From the NCBI RefSeq assembly GCF_038005985.1, contig NZ_JBBOUI010000001.1:825501-889500 (forward strand): a DNA stretch of 64,000 bases, in the 5' to 3' direction. Shown here piece after piece: positions 1-7,661 of this stretch. This DNA is from Solibacillus sp. FSL R7-0682. Lineage in GTDB: Bacteria > Bacillota > Bacilli > Bacillales_A > Planococcaceae. How positions within the stretch are numbered: the stretch's first letter is position 1; every line of letters begins with the position of its first letter. The translations under genes and the position numbers were made by a program. The notes under the pieces were generated by a model. It made no database searches and was not told the DNA's origin. It was given only the letters and a program-made list of their open reading frames with translations.

Positions 1-63
1 TTGAATCCTTTTTAGTCTCTAATGCGTATAGAAAAGAAAGAGAATTTAAAGGGGCGGATTGCG

Positions 64-561
64 ATGAAATCATTTTATATAAAGCAAAAAATCATGAGCA
101 TGCGCGGTCGTTTTGATGTGTTTGATGAAACGCAGCAGGAAGTGTATAAAATCGAGGGTAGCTTTATGCAAATTCCAAAAACATTTACAATTTTCGATTT
201 GCAACGTAATGAAAAGGCGCTCATTACGAAAAAAACATTCAGCTTTTTACCAACCTTTTACGTTGAAGTAGAAGGACGACAACTGTTTACGATTAAAAAG
301 GAATTTACGTTTTTTAAAGCAAAGTACGCTATAGAAGGTGCAGGTATCCAAGTACAAGGCAACGTGTGGAGTATGGAATTTGAAATTATTCAAAATGGGA
401 AGAAAATCGGGCAAGTAAGTAAAGAGTGGCTTACTTGGGGTGACACGTATCATATTCAAGTGTTTGAAGAACAGTGGGAAATGATTGTCATCGCATTGGT
501 GGTTGCCATTGATTGTGTCAAAGCTGATCAAAATAATACCGCTGCAGCATCAAGCGTATAA
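64..561 (+). CDS. LURP-one-related (YxjI-like) family protein
   Basis: A small beta-rich protein of about 165 residues. It begins MKSFYIKQKIMSMRGRFDV, the usual opening of LURP-one/YxjI proteins (beta barrel wrapped round a central helix, tubby-like fold). The family's biochemical role in bacteria is not established; membrane association is suggested for relatives. The hydrophobic stretch MIVIALVVAIDCV near residues 139-151 is the typical buried central helix rather than a membrane span. An in-frame ATG at 22 lacks a ribosome site, whereas ATG 64 follows AGGGGCGG at a good distance, so 64 is chosen. The gene ends just before a strong bidirectional hairpin shared with the convergent YceI gene. 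Family assignment is fairly sure; function unknown. Confidence 0.8.
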   Translation: MKSFYIKQKIMSMRGRFDVFDETQQEVYKIEGSFMQIPKTFTIFDLQRNEKALITKKTFSFLPTFYVEVEGRQLFTIKKEFTFFKAKYAIEGAGIQVQGNVWSMEFEIIQNGKKIGQVSKEWLTWGDTYHIQVFEEQWEMIVIALVVAIDCVKADQNNTAAASSV

Positions 562-562
562 C

Positions 563-599
563 GAAAAAGCATCTCCATTATACGTGGAGATGCTTTTTC
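563..599. terminator. Bidirectional rho-independent terminator
   Basis: A 14-bp perfect stem (arms 564-577 and 585-598, sequence AAAAAGCATCTCCA) with a 7-nt loop. It starts with an A-run and ends with a T-run, so it can serve both the LURP-one gene and the convergent YceI gene. Confidence 0.9.
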
Positions 600-632
600 A
601 TGTCATAATATTGTTTGTAAGTGAAGCAGTTA

Positions 633-1157
633 TTACGCTGGATTTACTTCTAATTCCACTTTAATTTTAATGTCTTTTCCAACTAATACGCCACCTGTTT
701 CAAGTGCTTGGTTCCAAGTTAAACCAAAATCTTCGCGGTTGATTTTTGCTGAAGCTTCGAAGCCATAAACTTCTACGCCCCATGGATTTTTACCGTGACC
801 ACCGAATTCAACATCAAAAGTAACTGGTTTTGTTACGTCTTTGATTGTTAAATCACCTGTTACTTTGTAGTCATCGCCATCTTTTTCTACGTTAGAAGAA
901 GTGAATGCGATATTTGGGAAAGTTTCTACATCAAAGAAGTCAGCAGATTTTAAGTGGTTGTCGCGATCTGTACTATTTGTATTAATACTAGCTACATCAA
1001 ATGAAAAGTCGATTTTCGCATCTGAAAGGTCTGCTGCATTTGCTACATCTAAATTGGCTGTGTAATTTGAAAATTGTCCTTTTACTTTAGAAACCATCAT
1101 GTGTTTTACTTCAAAGCCCACTGTTGAGTGAGATTGATCAATTGCCCATTTTGTCAT
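633..1157 (-). CDS. YceI family lipid-binding protein
   Basis: A 174-residue YceI-domain protein covering the whole domain: it starts MTKWAIDQSHSTVGFEVKHM and carries the family patterns DSHSxxxFxVxH (here DQSHSTVGFEVKH) and FSFDVASINT. YceI proteins form a lipocalin-like barrel that binds isoprenoid or other long lipids. There is no signal peptide, so this copy is cytoplasmic, as is common in Firmicutes. A GGAGGA ribosome site lies 7 bases before ATG 1157. The promoter region carries two MarR-type inverted repeats, one directly over the predicted transcription start, so expression is probably repressor-controlled and may respond to quinone or thiol-reactive stress (inference). Confidence 0.9.
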   Translation of the reverse strand: MTKWAIDQSHSTVGFEVKHMMVSKVKGQFSNYTANLDVANAADLSDAKIDFSFDVASINTNSTDRDNHLKSADFFDVETFPNIAFTSSNVEKDGDDYKVTGDLTIKDVTKPVTFDVEFGGHGKNPWGVEVYGFEASAKINREDFGLTWNQALETGGVLVGKDIKIKVELEVNPA

Positions 1158-1177
1158 TGTTATTTCCTCCTTGAAAT

Positions 1178-1195
1178 TATCTTGAATTTGAGATA
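1178..1195. promoter_or_regulatory. MarR/MhqR-type inverted repeat, proximal copy
   Basis: TATCTTGAATTTGAGATA is an imperfect palindrome in the 5' untranslated region of the YceI gene. It resembles the 9-9 inverted repeat known for Bacillus MhqR (core ATCTCGAATTCGAGAT, from memory). A near-identical copy lies 80 bp upstream. Confidence 0.6.
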
Positions 1196-1257
1196 TTCAT
1201 GTAAAAATAAATTCCCTTTATAAGAGGGAAGAATTGCTAAATTAATTTGAATTCATT

Positions 1258-1275
1258 TATCTTGAATTCGAAATA
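1258..1275. promoter_or_regulatory. MarR/MhqR-type inverted repeat, over the start site
   Basis: TATCTTGAATTCGAAATA abuts the -10 box of the YceI promoter and would cover the +1 position, a classic repressor position. It shares the core TATCTTGAATT with the copy at 1178. Confidence 0.65.
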
Positions 1276-1304
1276 AATATACCATAGCTATTTTTCTTCG
1301 TCAA
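1276..1304 (-). promoter_or_regulatory. SigA-type promoter of the YceI gene
   Basis: Read on the minus strand: -35 TTGACG (1304-1299), a 17-bp spacer, -10 TATATT (1281-1276). The fit to consensus is very good. The downstream edge touches the distal MarR-type operator. Confidence 0.75.
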
Positions 1305-1455
1305 CAAAAATAAAAAAAATAATTTGCAATAGTACATATCAAATGTATGTAGAATTTCAGGGGAGTATGAAAAAATATAATTGGAACTTGATCAAAATGA
1401 AGATGCTGAACGATGAACTGACTTAATGAAGTTTAAAAAATTTTTTGAAAACCCC

Positions 1456-1486
1456 TTGCAGGTTACGTAACGTCACCATTTACCCT
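1456..1486 (+). promoter_or_regulatory. MerR-type promoter with stretched spacer before the CPBP gene
   Basis: TTGCAG, then a 19-bp spacer, then TACCCT. The spacer carries the perfect palindrome GTTACGTAAC (1462-1471), extended by GGTT...GTCACC. A dyad within a 19-bp spacer is the hallmark of MerR-controlled promoters, and a TipA-like MerR gene is the convergent neighbour of the gene driven from here. Linking the two is inference. Confidence 0.55.
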
Positions 1487-1508
1487 ATAAAAAAAGGGGG
1501 TAAATAAA

Positions 1509-2213
1509 ATGAATAAAAACGATATATTCTTTAGTACTTCACCATGGGGCTGGAAGGAACTTACTAAGCTTCTCCTATTGATCTTACTGATTGTACCAAT
1601 CTTCATTGAATATTTGTTAAAGGGCTATTTAAAAGATGCTTTTCAAAATGATCTGTATGCGGGAACTTTAATTGGTCTTATTATGGCAATTATATTTATG
1701 ATTGGGTTATATAGCGTGGCTTTGAAACCTAATAAGCTAAGCTGGCAGGAAGTCGGTTTAAAAAGGTTTTCTCGTAATTATTGGCTACCAATTATTGGTT
1801 GGTCGTTTGGTTTAATTGTTATAAGTGTTGTACTCGTTATTGTCATGGAGTTTCTTTTAGGCGTTGGTCCAGAAAATAGTAAGTCCGATAGCTTGCAATT
1901 TAGAATCACACCACTGAATTTCTTGATTGCATTTGTTTCAGCGGCCATTATTTCACCAATCTATGAGGAAATTTTTTATCGAGGATTTCTGTACCGGTTT
2001 TTTCGAGGGAAGTTCGGAATAGCACTAAGCATGTTCTTAAGTTCATTTATTTTTATGATTGTTCACATTCCGACCTTTAATACATTACCAGTAAATTTTA
2101 TATCAGGTATGTTATTTGCATGGACCTATGAAAAGTCAGGTTCCATTGTTCCAGCAATTTTAATTCATGGTATATTCAATGGCATTGCCATCATCCTTAC
2201 GTCTCTTGGATGA
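1509..2213 (+). CDS. CPBP-family intramembrane metalloprotease
   Basis: A 234-residue polytopic membrane protein with six to eight hydrophobic segments. It has the three ABI/CPBP (Abi, CAAX protease) motifs: EEIFYRG near residue 157, FIFMIVH near 185 and HGIFNG near 222, which supply the glutamates and histidines of a membrane-embedded zinc site. Relatives process prenylated proteins or peptides, or give bacteriocin self-immunity. AAAAAGGGGG precedes the ATG. The 3' end overlaps the convergent MerR/TipA-like gene by 17 bp, and the promoter has MerR architecture, so this protease may be that regulator's drug-induced target (inference). Substrate unknown. Confidence 0.88.
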   Translation: MNKNDIFFSTSPWGWKELTKLLLLILLIVPIFIEYLLKGYLKDAFQNDLYAGTLIGLIMAIIFMIGLYSVALKPNKLSWQEVGLKRFSRNYWLPIIGWSFGLIVISVVLVIVMEFLLGVGPENSKSDSLQFRITPLNFLIAFVSAAIISPIYEEIFYRGFLYRFFRGKFGIALSMFLSSFIFMIVHIPTFNTLPVNFISGMLFAWTYEKSGSIVPAILIHGIFNGIAIILTSLG

Positions 2214-2925
2214 AGGCAAATGCCTGTTCAATAAAATCGATAATTTCTTGCTTAATTGGATAGAGGTTTAGCTCATTTGATAATTGAGATGATCGACGGA
2301 CTTCCCAAAACCGATCCATTAAGTCTTGATCTCCGAGGAATGTTTCCTCTGAAAGAATATCCATATCCTCCAGTATTAACTTGGCATGTTCAGATGCTGG
2401 AGAGATATTATCCTGTATACATAGCTGAATTCGTCTAACGAGATTCATCCATTTTTGTGTAGACAAAGTATCTTCCTCTAATTTTGGCAACCTACCCTGT
2501 AATACTTCCTGCTCTTCGTCAGTGAAAAAAGCGTTCCATGAGCGGTTTTTTTCAGGCTTCACCGTTAATGCTAGTAGATCTTCCCAATGAATGTTTCCTT
2601 CTAATTTATGAATATTAAGCAAAGAAACGGTATGAGTAATTGATGATTGAATGTTCACTGCTTGTTCTTCTAAATAGGATTTGTGGGCTAGAAGTATAGA
2701 TTCAATCGACTGCTTATCCATAACGAGCTTTATTTCTTCGAGTGGTAGGGCAAGGGATTTAAGTAAAATCACCTTTTCAAGCATTAAGCAGTCTTCGCCC
2801 GAATAAAACCGTTTCCCACCTTCGCCTACCTTTGATGGACGAACTAGACCAATTTGATCATAGTATCGAATCGTTCTTAAAGAAACTTTGAAGCGTTTTG
2901 CTAATTCTCCACTTGTTAAGTACAT
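2197..2925 (-). CDS. MerR family regulator with TipAS-like C-terminal domain
   Basis: A 242-residue protein. Residues 1-70 form a MerR winged helix (MYLTSGELAKRFKVSLRTIR, then YYDQIGLVRPS), followed by a coiled-coil dimerisation helix at about 75-110. The C-terminal half (about 125-240) is helical with patterns such as WNAFFTDEEQ and WMNLVRRI, like the TipAS/antibiotic-binding domain. Such proteins bind peptide or other drugs and activate promoters with 19-bp spacers. A matching promoter lies before the convergent CPBP protease gene at 1456-1486. A ribosome site AGGAGAG precedes the ATG. Confidence 0.85.
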   Translation of the reverse strand: MYLTSGELAKRFKVSLRTIRYYDQIGLVRPSKVGEGGKRFYSGEDCLMLEKVILLKSLALPLEEIKLVMDKQSIESILLAHKSYLEEQAVNIQSSITHTVSLLNIHKLEGNIHWEDLLALTVKPEKNRSWNAFFTDEEQEVLQGRLPKLEEDTLSTQKWMNLVRRIQLCIQDNISPASEHAKLILEDMDILSEETFLGDQDLMDRFWEVRRSSQLSNELNLYPIKQEIIDFIEQAFAFIQET

Positions 2926-3072
2926 CGTTTCTCTCCTTAGGAATAAATATATTCTATTACAATTAATTCTATATTAACTCGTAATTTAATGGTACAAAGA
3001 AGCAAATATAAAAAGGTTAAGAATTGAAAATATGCTTTGCGAATAAAATTTCTATAAAAAACAAAAAAATGC

Positions 3073-3103
3073 TTCAAATTGACGTTAACGTAAATGCTAT
3101 ACT
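3073..3103 (+). promoter_or_regulatory. LiuR-like MerR operator-promoter
   Basis: TTCAAA, a 19-bp spacer, TATACT. The spacer contains TTGACGTTAACGTAAA (3079-3094), a one-mismatch palindrome close to the TTTACGTTAACGTAAA type reported for LiuR regulators of branched-chain and fatty acid catabolism (from memory). It lies directly before the MerR gene at 3126, implying autoregulation of the whole three-gene operon. Confidence 0.7.
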
Positions 3104-3125
3104 TCTTTAAAAAGGAGGGGTAGTG

Positions 3126-3509
3126 GTGAAATCTATAAAGGAATTGTCAATAGAATATCAATTATCGACTCGAACGCTACGTTATTACGAGGAAGTTGGT
3201 ATTTTAAAACCGACTCGGCCAGCAAATGGAATGCGCCACTATTCTAAACGAGAGGAGGCCAAAATAAAATTAATATTAAGGGGAAAGAAGTATGGCTTTT
3301 CACTTGAGGAAATTAAGGAAATGGTCTTACTGTTCGACTTGGATCGAACGGGCGTAAAGCAACTACAACGCACGATTGTATACGGAGAACAAAAAATTGT
3401 AGAGATTGATGAGAAAATTCAAGAGCTTTATGAAATTCGTGAGGAAATGGATCGTATTGCAAATATGTTTCGCCAAAAATTAGCTCATTTAATGGAGGTT
3501 GGAGAATGA
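3126..3509 (+). CDS. MerR family regulator of acyl-CoA metabolism (LiuR-like)
   Basis: About 127 residues: an N-terminal MerR helix-turn-helix (LSTRTLRYYEEVGILKPTR at about 14-32) and a long dimerisation helix (about 75-125), with no large effector domain. It overlaps the downstream acyl-CoA synthetase by four bases (ATGA) and leads an operon with an acyl-CoA dehydrogenase, so an acyl-CoA or related metabolite is the likely effector. GTG 3126 is preferred over GTG 3123, because AAAGGAGGGG gives 7 rather than 4 bases of spacing. A LiuR-type palindrome sits in its own promoter. Confidence 0.85.
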   Translation: MKSIKELSIEYQLSTRTLRYYEEVGILKPTRPANGMRHYSKREEAKIKLILRGKKYGFSLEEIKEMVLLFDLDRTGVKQLQRTIVYGEQKIVEIDEKIQELYEIREEMDRIANMFRQKLAHLMEVGE

Positions 3510-5020
3510 ATATTTCAAACTTGTTAGCTAGAGGTGCAAGGAAATACCCACAAAATATTGCTGTTATTAGTATGGGAAAAGAAACTTCTTATGAACAGCT
3601 TGAAGCTCTTGTAAACCGAACAGCCAACAACTTACTATTGAACGGAATTTCTAAAGGAGACAAAGTGGCGATTTTTATGCCAAATGTACTTGAATTTGTC
3701 GTGCTCTATTTTGCCATTCAGCGAGTAGGTGCTGTCGTTGTACCTATCAATGCAAAATTTGTGAGAAATGAGCTTGAGTACGTTTTAGAGCATAGTGATG
3801 CAAAGGCAATTTTTGTGCATGAACTAATTTTTACACAGGCGGAAGCTCTTGATTTTACTGGATTAAAGGTGAAAACGGGAGCAGCAACGGATAAATGGCA
3901 AAGTTTTAATTCTTTTATAGATGAAGGCTTGTCTGAGGAAGTCTTATGTCAGTTAAAAGAGGATGATGAATCGACACTACTATATACATCGGGGACGACA
4001 GGTAATCCAAAAGGCGTTTTACTAACAAATCGTAATGTACTAGCTGTTTCTCACATGATTGCAATTGAAATGGAAGTGAAGCCTGAAAGTAGATTACTAA
4101 TTATGATGCCGCTTACACATTCAGCACCGTTAAATTTATTTTTAGTAACGTCCGTATTAGTTGGAGCAACAGCTGTATTAACACCAACGTTTACACCGGA
4201 TATGTTCCTTGATAGTGTTGAAAATTATAAAACAACTCATTTCTTTGGGGCTCCAGTAGCGTATTTATTAACGGCAAGCTCACCTAGAATGGCTACAGCT
4301 AATTTAACATCAATGAAGTGGTGGGTTTACGGCGGTTCTCCATTATCAAAAGGTGAAGTTGAGTACGTACAGCAACAATTCCGTACAGATCGCTTAATTT
4401 GTGTATATGGGTTAACCGAGGCAGGTCCAAGTGGAGCGATATTACACGCGGAAGATCATCCTACTCGAGCAGGGAGTATTGGAAAACGTGCACCGTTTGG
4501 CACAGAAATTCGCATTATAAATGATGAGGGACAGGATGTACAACCTGGTGAAATCGGGGAAATTATTTTATTTGGTGAAGGGAATATGAAGGAATACTAT
4601 AAAAACCCAGAGGAAACAAGCAACATTTATATAGATGGATGGGTTCGTTCAGGGGATTTAGCAAGGATGGATGAGGACGGCTACATGTATATTGTTGATC
4701 GTAAAAAGGATGTCATTATTTCAGGCGGTGTGAACATTTATCCGAAAGAAATAGAAGATGCATTGCTGCAGCATCCTGCTATTTTCGAAGTTGCTGTTGT
4801 TGGTATTCCTCACTCTGAGTGGGGGGAATCGGTTAAGGCTATTTATGTAACAAAGGAGCCAGTGACAGAAGAAGAGTTGAAAACTTTACTTGAAACACAG
4901 TTAGCTAGTTTTAAACTCCCGCGTTTATATGAGCGAGTTGAGGCGCTCCCACGAAATGCGTCCGGAAAAATCTTGAAGCAACAGTTAAGAGGTGTAGTAA
5001 ATGCAAGTATTAGCCAATGA
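3506..5020 (+). CDS. Acyl-CoA synthetase (class I adenylate-forming enzyme)
   Basis: A 504-residue full-length AMP-dependent synthetase that activates a carboxylic acid to acyl-AMP and then to the CoA thioester. Motifs: the P-loop YTSGTTGNPKGV near 154, GLTEAGPSG near 307, SGDLARMDEDGYMYIVDRKK near 378 (the A8 hinge), SGGVNIYPKEIE near 402 and GKILKQQLR near 487 with the catalytic lysine. Translation is coupled to the MerR gene by ATGA, with GGAGGTTGGAGA ahead of the start. It is followed, with a 20-bp overlap, by an acyl-CoA dehydrogenase, so the pair should activate and begin beta-oxidation of a fatty, branched or aromatic acid. The exact chain cannot be told from sequence. Confidence 0.9.
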   Translation: MNISNLLARGARKYPQNIAVISMGKETSYEQLEALVNRTANNLLLNGISKGDKVAIFMPNVLEFVVLYFAIQRVGAVVVPINAKFVRNELEYVLEHSDAKAIFVHELIFTQAEALDFTGLKVKTGAATDKWQSFNSFIDEGLSEEVLCQLKEDDESTLLYTSGTTGNPKGVLLTNRNVLAVSHMIAIEMEVKPESRLLIMMPLTHSAPLNLFLVTSVLVGATAVLTPTFTPDMFLDSVENYKTTHFFGAPVAYLLTASSPRMATANLTSMKWWVYGGSPLSKGEVEYVQQQFRTDRLICVYGLTEAGPSGAILHAEDHPTRAGSIGKRAPFGTEIRIINDEGQDVQPGEIGEIILFGEGNMKEYYKNPEETSNIYIDGWVRSGDLARMDEDGYMYIVDRKKDVIISGGVNIYPKEIEDALLQHPAIFEVAVVGIPHSEWGESVKAIYVTKEPVTEEELKTLLETQLASFKLPRLYERVEALPRNASGKILKQQLRGVVNASISQ

Positions 5021-6647
5021 TCAAAAAAAACGAAGTAATTTTTATACACATGATGAAACACTTCATCAACTTTTAGAAGATAAACTTCAAAATTCATTGC
5101 ATACGTATGCAGAGGAGAAGCTTTCAGCATTCGGTGCACTTTGTGCAGGACCAATCGATGTGCGTGCGAAAGTGACAGACCGTGAAGGAGAACCACGATT
5201 AAAGCGATACGATGCATATGGTGAAGAGATTAGTGAAGTCATAGTAAATGAGGGGTATAAGCAAACAATTACCGAAACGTATAAGACAGGGATTGTTGGC
5301 TATGTGCATAAGCCTATTCCAGAGCTTGGTGAGAAAGGGAACTATGTGTATAGTTTTGCGCAAGGCTATCTTCTTTCACAGGCGGAACCAGGGTTTTATT
5401 GTCCTGTTACATTAACAATGGCAACAGCATATTTACTCGATCACTATGCAGATGATGAAGTGAAACATCGCTTCCTACCACATGTTTGTGCGACGGGTGA
5501 TGTGGAATTATTTGAAGGAGCTACATTTTTAACAGAGCGGCAAGGCGGCTCTGATGTTGGGGCGAATGTTGTTGAAGCACGACTAGAAAATGGAGCATGG
5601 CGTCTTTATGGAGAAAAATATTTCGCATCGAATGCCGGAATGTGCGGTGTAGCGATGGTGTTAGCTCGTCAAGTGGGTGACCAATTTGGGGGCTCCAAAG
5701 GGTTAACTTTATTTGCTGTACCATGGCGCAATGAGGAAGGTGTGCTTAATCACATAACAGTCCGTCGGTTAAAGGATAAACTGGGTGTAAGAGCTGTTCC
5801 TTCAGGGGAAGTTGTATTTGAAGGAGCAGAGGCATTTGTAGTTGGTGACCCATCAAAAGGTATTTATTACATGTTGGAAGCATTAAACTTATCACGAATT
5901 TGCAATGCTACTGCTTCTGTTGGCATTATGAAACGTGCATATGAGGAGGCACTCTATTATACACAAGGACGAATTGCATTTGGCCAATCGCTTGTAGAAT
6001 TTCCAATGGTTCAAGAAACATTGGGCACCTTACAGGCAAAATGGCATGCATCATTAATTGCGTTATTTGATTTAATTGAACGTTATGATGATATTACACA
6101 TGGCGTAGCTTCTGCTGAGGAGCAATTACTTGTAAGGCTATTAATTGCACTTGTAAAAAAGGAGACAGCTGAGGCATCGATCCATTTTGCGCATGAGGCT
6201 ATCGAGTTACACGGTGGAAACGGGTATATTGAAGATTTTGTTACACCGAGGCTACTTCGAGATGCACAAGTGCTCACAGTGTGGGAAGGTACTGCAAATA
6301 TTTTAGCTCATGAGCTTATACGACTTGTGCAAAAAAATGCACATGTAGTTTTGTTACAAGAGCTTCAGCAAACAAAACATCCATATTTACAGCAACGTGT
6401 TGCGCAATTAGAAGGATTACTCATGAATTTTACTCAGCTTTCTGTAGAAACACAGACAATTGAGGCGAAGTCACTTATGAAGGAAATGGCACAGTTATAT
6501 GAAGCTGTTAGCGCGGTTAAACATGGAGAGAAATTTAATAATCGTGAAAAAAGGCTAGCTGAAATTTATATTGAACACACTTGGCAAAACCGCACATTTG
6601 GGGAAATTCCATTAGCAGTTAAGTATTTTGAAGAGGTTTGTCTATAA
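5001..6647 (+). CDS. Acyl-CoA dehydrogenase, AidB-like
   Basis: A 548-residue flavoprotein, longer than the usual 380 or so and therefore of the AidB/long-form type. Seen: FEGATFLTERQGGSDVGANV near 173 (FAD and substrate loop), the helical domain with LSRICNATASVGIMKRAYEE near 296, GRIAFGQSL near 326, and IELHGGNGYIEDF followed by RLLRDAQVLTVWEGTANI near 402-437. The first four bases after AGAGGTGTAGTAA fix the start at 5001, overlapping the synthetase by 20 bp. It should oxidise the acyl-CoA made by the upstream ligase to the 2-enoyl-CoA and pass electrons to ETF. A hairpin terminator closes the operon. Confidence 0.9.
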   Translation: MQVLANDQKKRSNFYTHDETLHQLLEDKLQNSLHTYAEEKLSAFGALCAGPIDVRAKVTDREGEPRLKRYDAYGEEISEVIVNEGYKQTITETYKTGIVGYVHKPIPELGEKGNYVYSFAQGYLLSQAEPGFYCPVTLTMATAYLLDHYADDEVKHRFLPHVCATGDVELFEGATFLTERQGGSDVGANVVEARLENGAWRLYGEKYFASNAGMCGVAMVLARQVGDQFGGSKGLTLFAVPWRNEEGVLNHITVRRLKDKLGVRAVPSGEVVFEGAEAFVVGDPSKGIYYMLEALNLSRICNATASVGIMKRAYEEALYYTQGRIAFGQSLVEFPMVQETLGTLQAKWHASLIALFDLIERYDDITHGVASAEEQLLVRLLIALVKKETAEASIHFAHEAIELHGGNGYIEDFVTPRLLRDAQVLTVWEGTANILAHELIRLVQKNAHVVLLQELQQTKHPYLQQRVAQLEGLLMNFTQLSVETQTIEAKSLMKEMAQLYEAVSAVKHGEKFNNREKRLAEIYIEHTWQNRTFGEIPLAVKYFEEVCL

Positions 6648-6657
6648 AAATAAAAAC

Positions 6658-6706
6658 GGGTATTTCTGTTTGAAATTATTAAATAGAAATACTCTTTTAT
6701 TTTTTC
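6658..6706 (+). terminator. Terminator of the acyl-CoA operon
   Basis: Arms 6658-6667 (GGGTATTTCT) and 6685-6694 (AGAAATACTC) with a 17-nt loop, followed by TTTTATTTTTT. Confidence 0.8.
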
Positions 6707-6763
6707 TGTTTGTAATTGTAATTGTCTACTAGAATCGTTAGAAGTTATTTGATCCCTTTAAAA

Positions 6764-6790
6764 ACGTTTTAAAGAGCTTTGCATATGATA
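6764..6790 (+). promoter_or_regulatory. Possible SigK-type (mother-cell) promoter before the cupin gene
   Basis: AC at 6764-6765, 16 bases, then CATATGATA (6782-6790), which fits the SigK -10 form CATANNNTA with a spacer one base short of the usual 17. No convincing SigA promoter was seen here. Weak by itself, but consistent with the coat-like composition of the encoded N-terminus. Confidence 0.3.
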
Positions 6791-6820
6791 TGAGGATGAA
6801 ATTGTGAAAGGAATGAAAAA

Positions 6821-7393
6821 ATGTATTATTCTTATGGGTATCCGTATCAGTATTCTGCATATCAAAATATGCCGATAAATCCATACGGTGGAACACCAGC
6901 TTACATGCCATATCCAACAGGTGTCAATCCAACAAATCCATATAATTGGCACGGAGATTCCACAAGCAATCAGGGCATGGTGCTAAAAGATTATGGGAAA
7001 AATCCGTTTGTCATAAATATTGAAGAAGCAACAAAGCGAAACAATACGTATCGAACGGCTTTATGGACCGGAGATCATTTACAACTTACATTAATGAGTA
7101 TTAATCCCGGAGAAGATATTGGACTAGAAGTGCATCCTCATGTCGATCAATTTATTCGGATTGAACAAGGTCAAGGTATTGTGCAAATGGGGAAAAGTAA
7201 AGATCATTTAAACTTCAGACAAATGGTTTTTGAAGACTTTGCAATTTTTGTACCTGCTGGCACTTGGCATAATGTAACGAATACAGGGAATAGCCCTATA
7301 AAACTTTATACGATCTATGCCCCTCCTAATCATCCATTTGGGACTGTTCAACCTACAAAAGCGAGTGTCAAGTTTGTGGAACCAAGGTCATAG
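6821..7393 (+). CDS. Cupin-domain protein with Tyr/Pro-rich N-terminus
   Basis: 190 residues. Residues 1-45 are rich in Tyr, Pro, Asn and Gly (MYYSYGYPYQYSAYQ), a low-complexity composition common in spore-coat and other cross-linked surface proteins. Residues about 60-180 are a single cupin barrel: EVHPHVDQFIRIEQGQG near 107 (metal motif 1, with Gln where Glu is usual) and PAGTWHN near 146 (motif 2 His). The two HxH histidines, the Gln and the later His could still hold a metal. Substrate unknown. GAAAGGAATG precedes the ATG. A possible SigK promoter would place it in the spore coat, which is only a suggestion. Confidence 0.8.
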   Translation: MYYSYGYPYQYSAYQNMPINPYGGTPAYMPYPTGVNPTNPYNWHGDSTSNQGMVLKDYGKNPFVINIEEATKRNNTYRTALWTGDHLQLTLMSINPGEDIGLEVHPHVDQFIRIEQGQGIVQMGKSKDHLNFRQMVFEDFAIFVPAGTWHNVTNTGNSPIKLYTIYAPPNHPFGTVQPTKASVKFVEPRS

Positions 7394-7420
7394 TAAAAAG
7401 TTTATTCTTCTAAAATATAG

Positions 7421-7458
7421 AGAGCAACTGAGTAAGAAATTTCTTAGTTGCTCTTTTT
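7421..7458 (+). terminator. Terminator after the cupin gene
   Basis: A long imperfect hairpin: AGAGCAACT at 7421 pairs with AGTTGCTCT ending at 7454, with additional AAGAA/TTCTT pairs inside, then TTTTT. Confidence 0.85.
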
Positions 7459-7591
7459 GCTGTTTCATTTTGTTACGGTGATCGCAATTTCAGTTTAGGT
7501 TTAGCGCCAATAACCGATAAAAGCTATCTTCCTATAACTCTTCATTTCTCAAAGACTATGCTTCTTCCAATATTTGTTATAAATAAAACAC

Positions 7592-7621
7592 TTGAATATT
7601 AGTATATTTTTATTGTATTAT
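7592..7621 (+). promoter_or_regulatory. Predicted SigA promoter of the YeeE/TusA operon
   Basis: TTGAAT (7592-7597), an 18-bp spacer, TATTAT (7616-7621), about 40 bp upstream of the YeeE/YedE start. It is the best promoter-like element in the 200-bp gap after the preceding terminator. Confidence 0.45.
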
Positions 7622-7661
7622 ATTCCTACAGAAAAACTTGGTTTTATGAGGAGGAGCATTT

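Noticed and set aside
1367-1420. A 17-codon frame (MKKYNWNLIKMKMLNDELT) between YceI and the CPBP gene
   Set aside because: The GGGGAG ribosome site is only one base from the ATG, and there is no terminator or other support. Probably chance.
3123-3125. GTG 3123 as start of the LiuR-like regulator
   Set aside because: Only four bases from GGAGG; GTG 3126 has better spacing and nothing in the family needs the extra residue.
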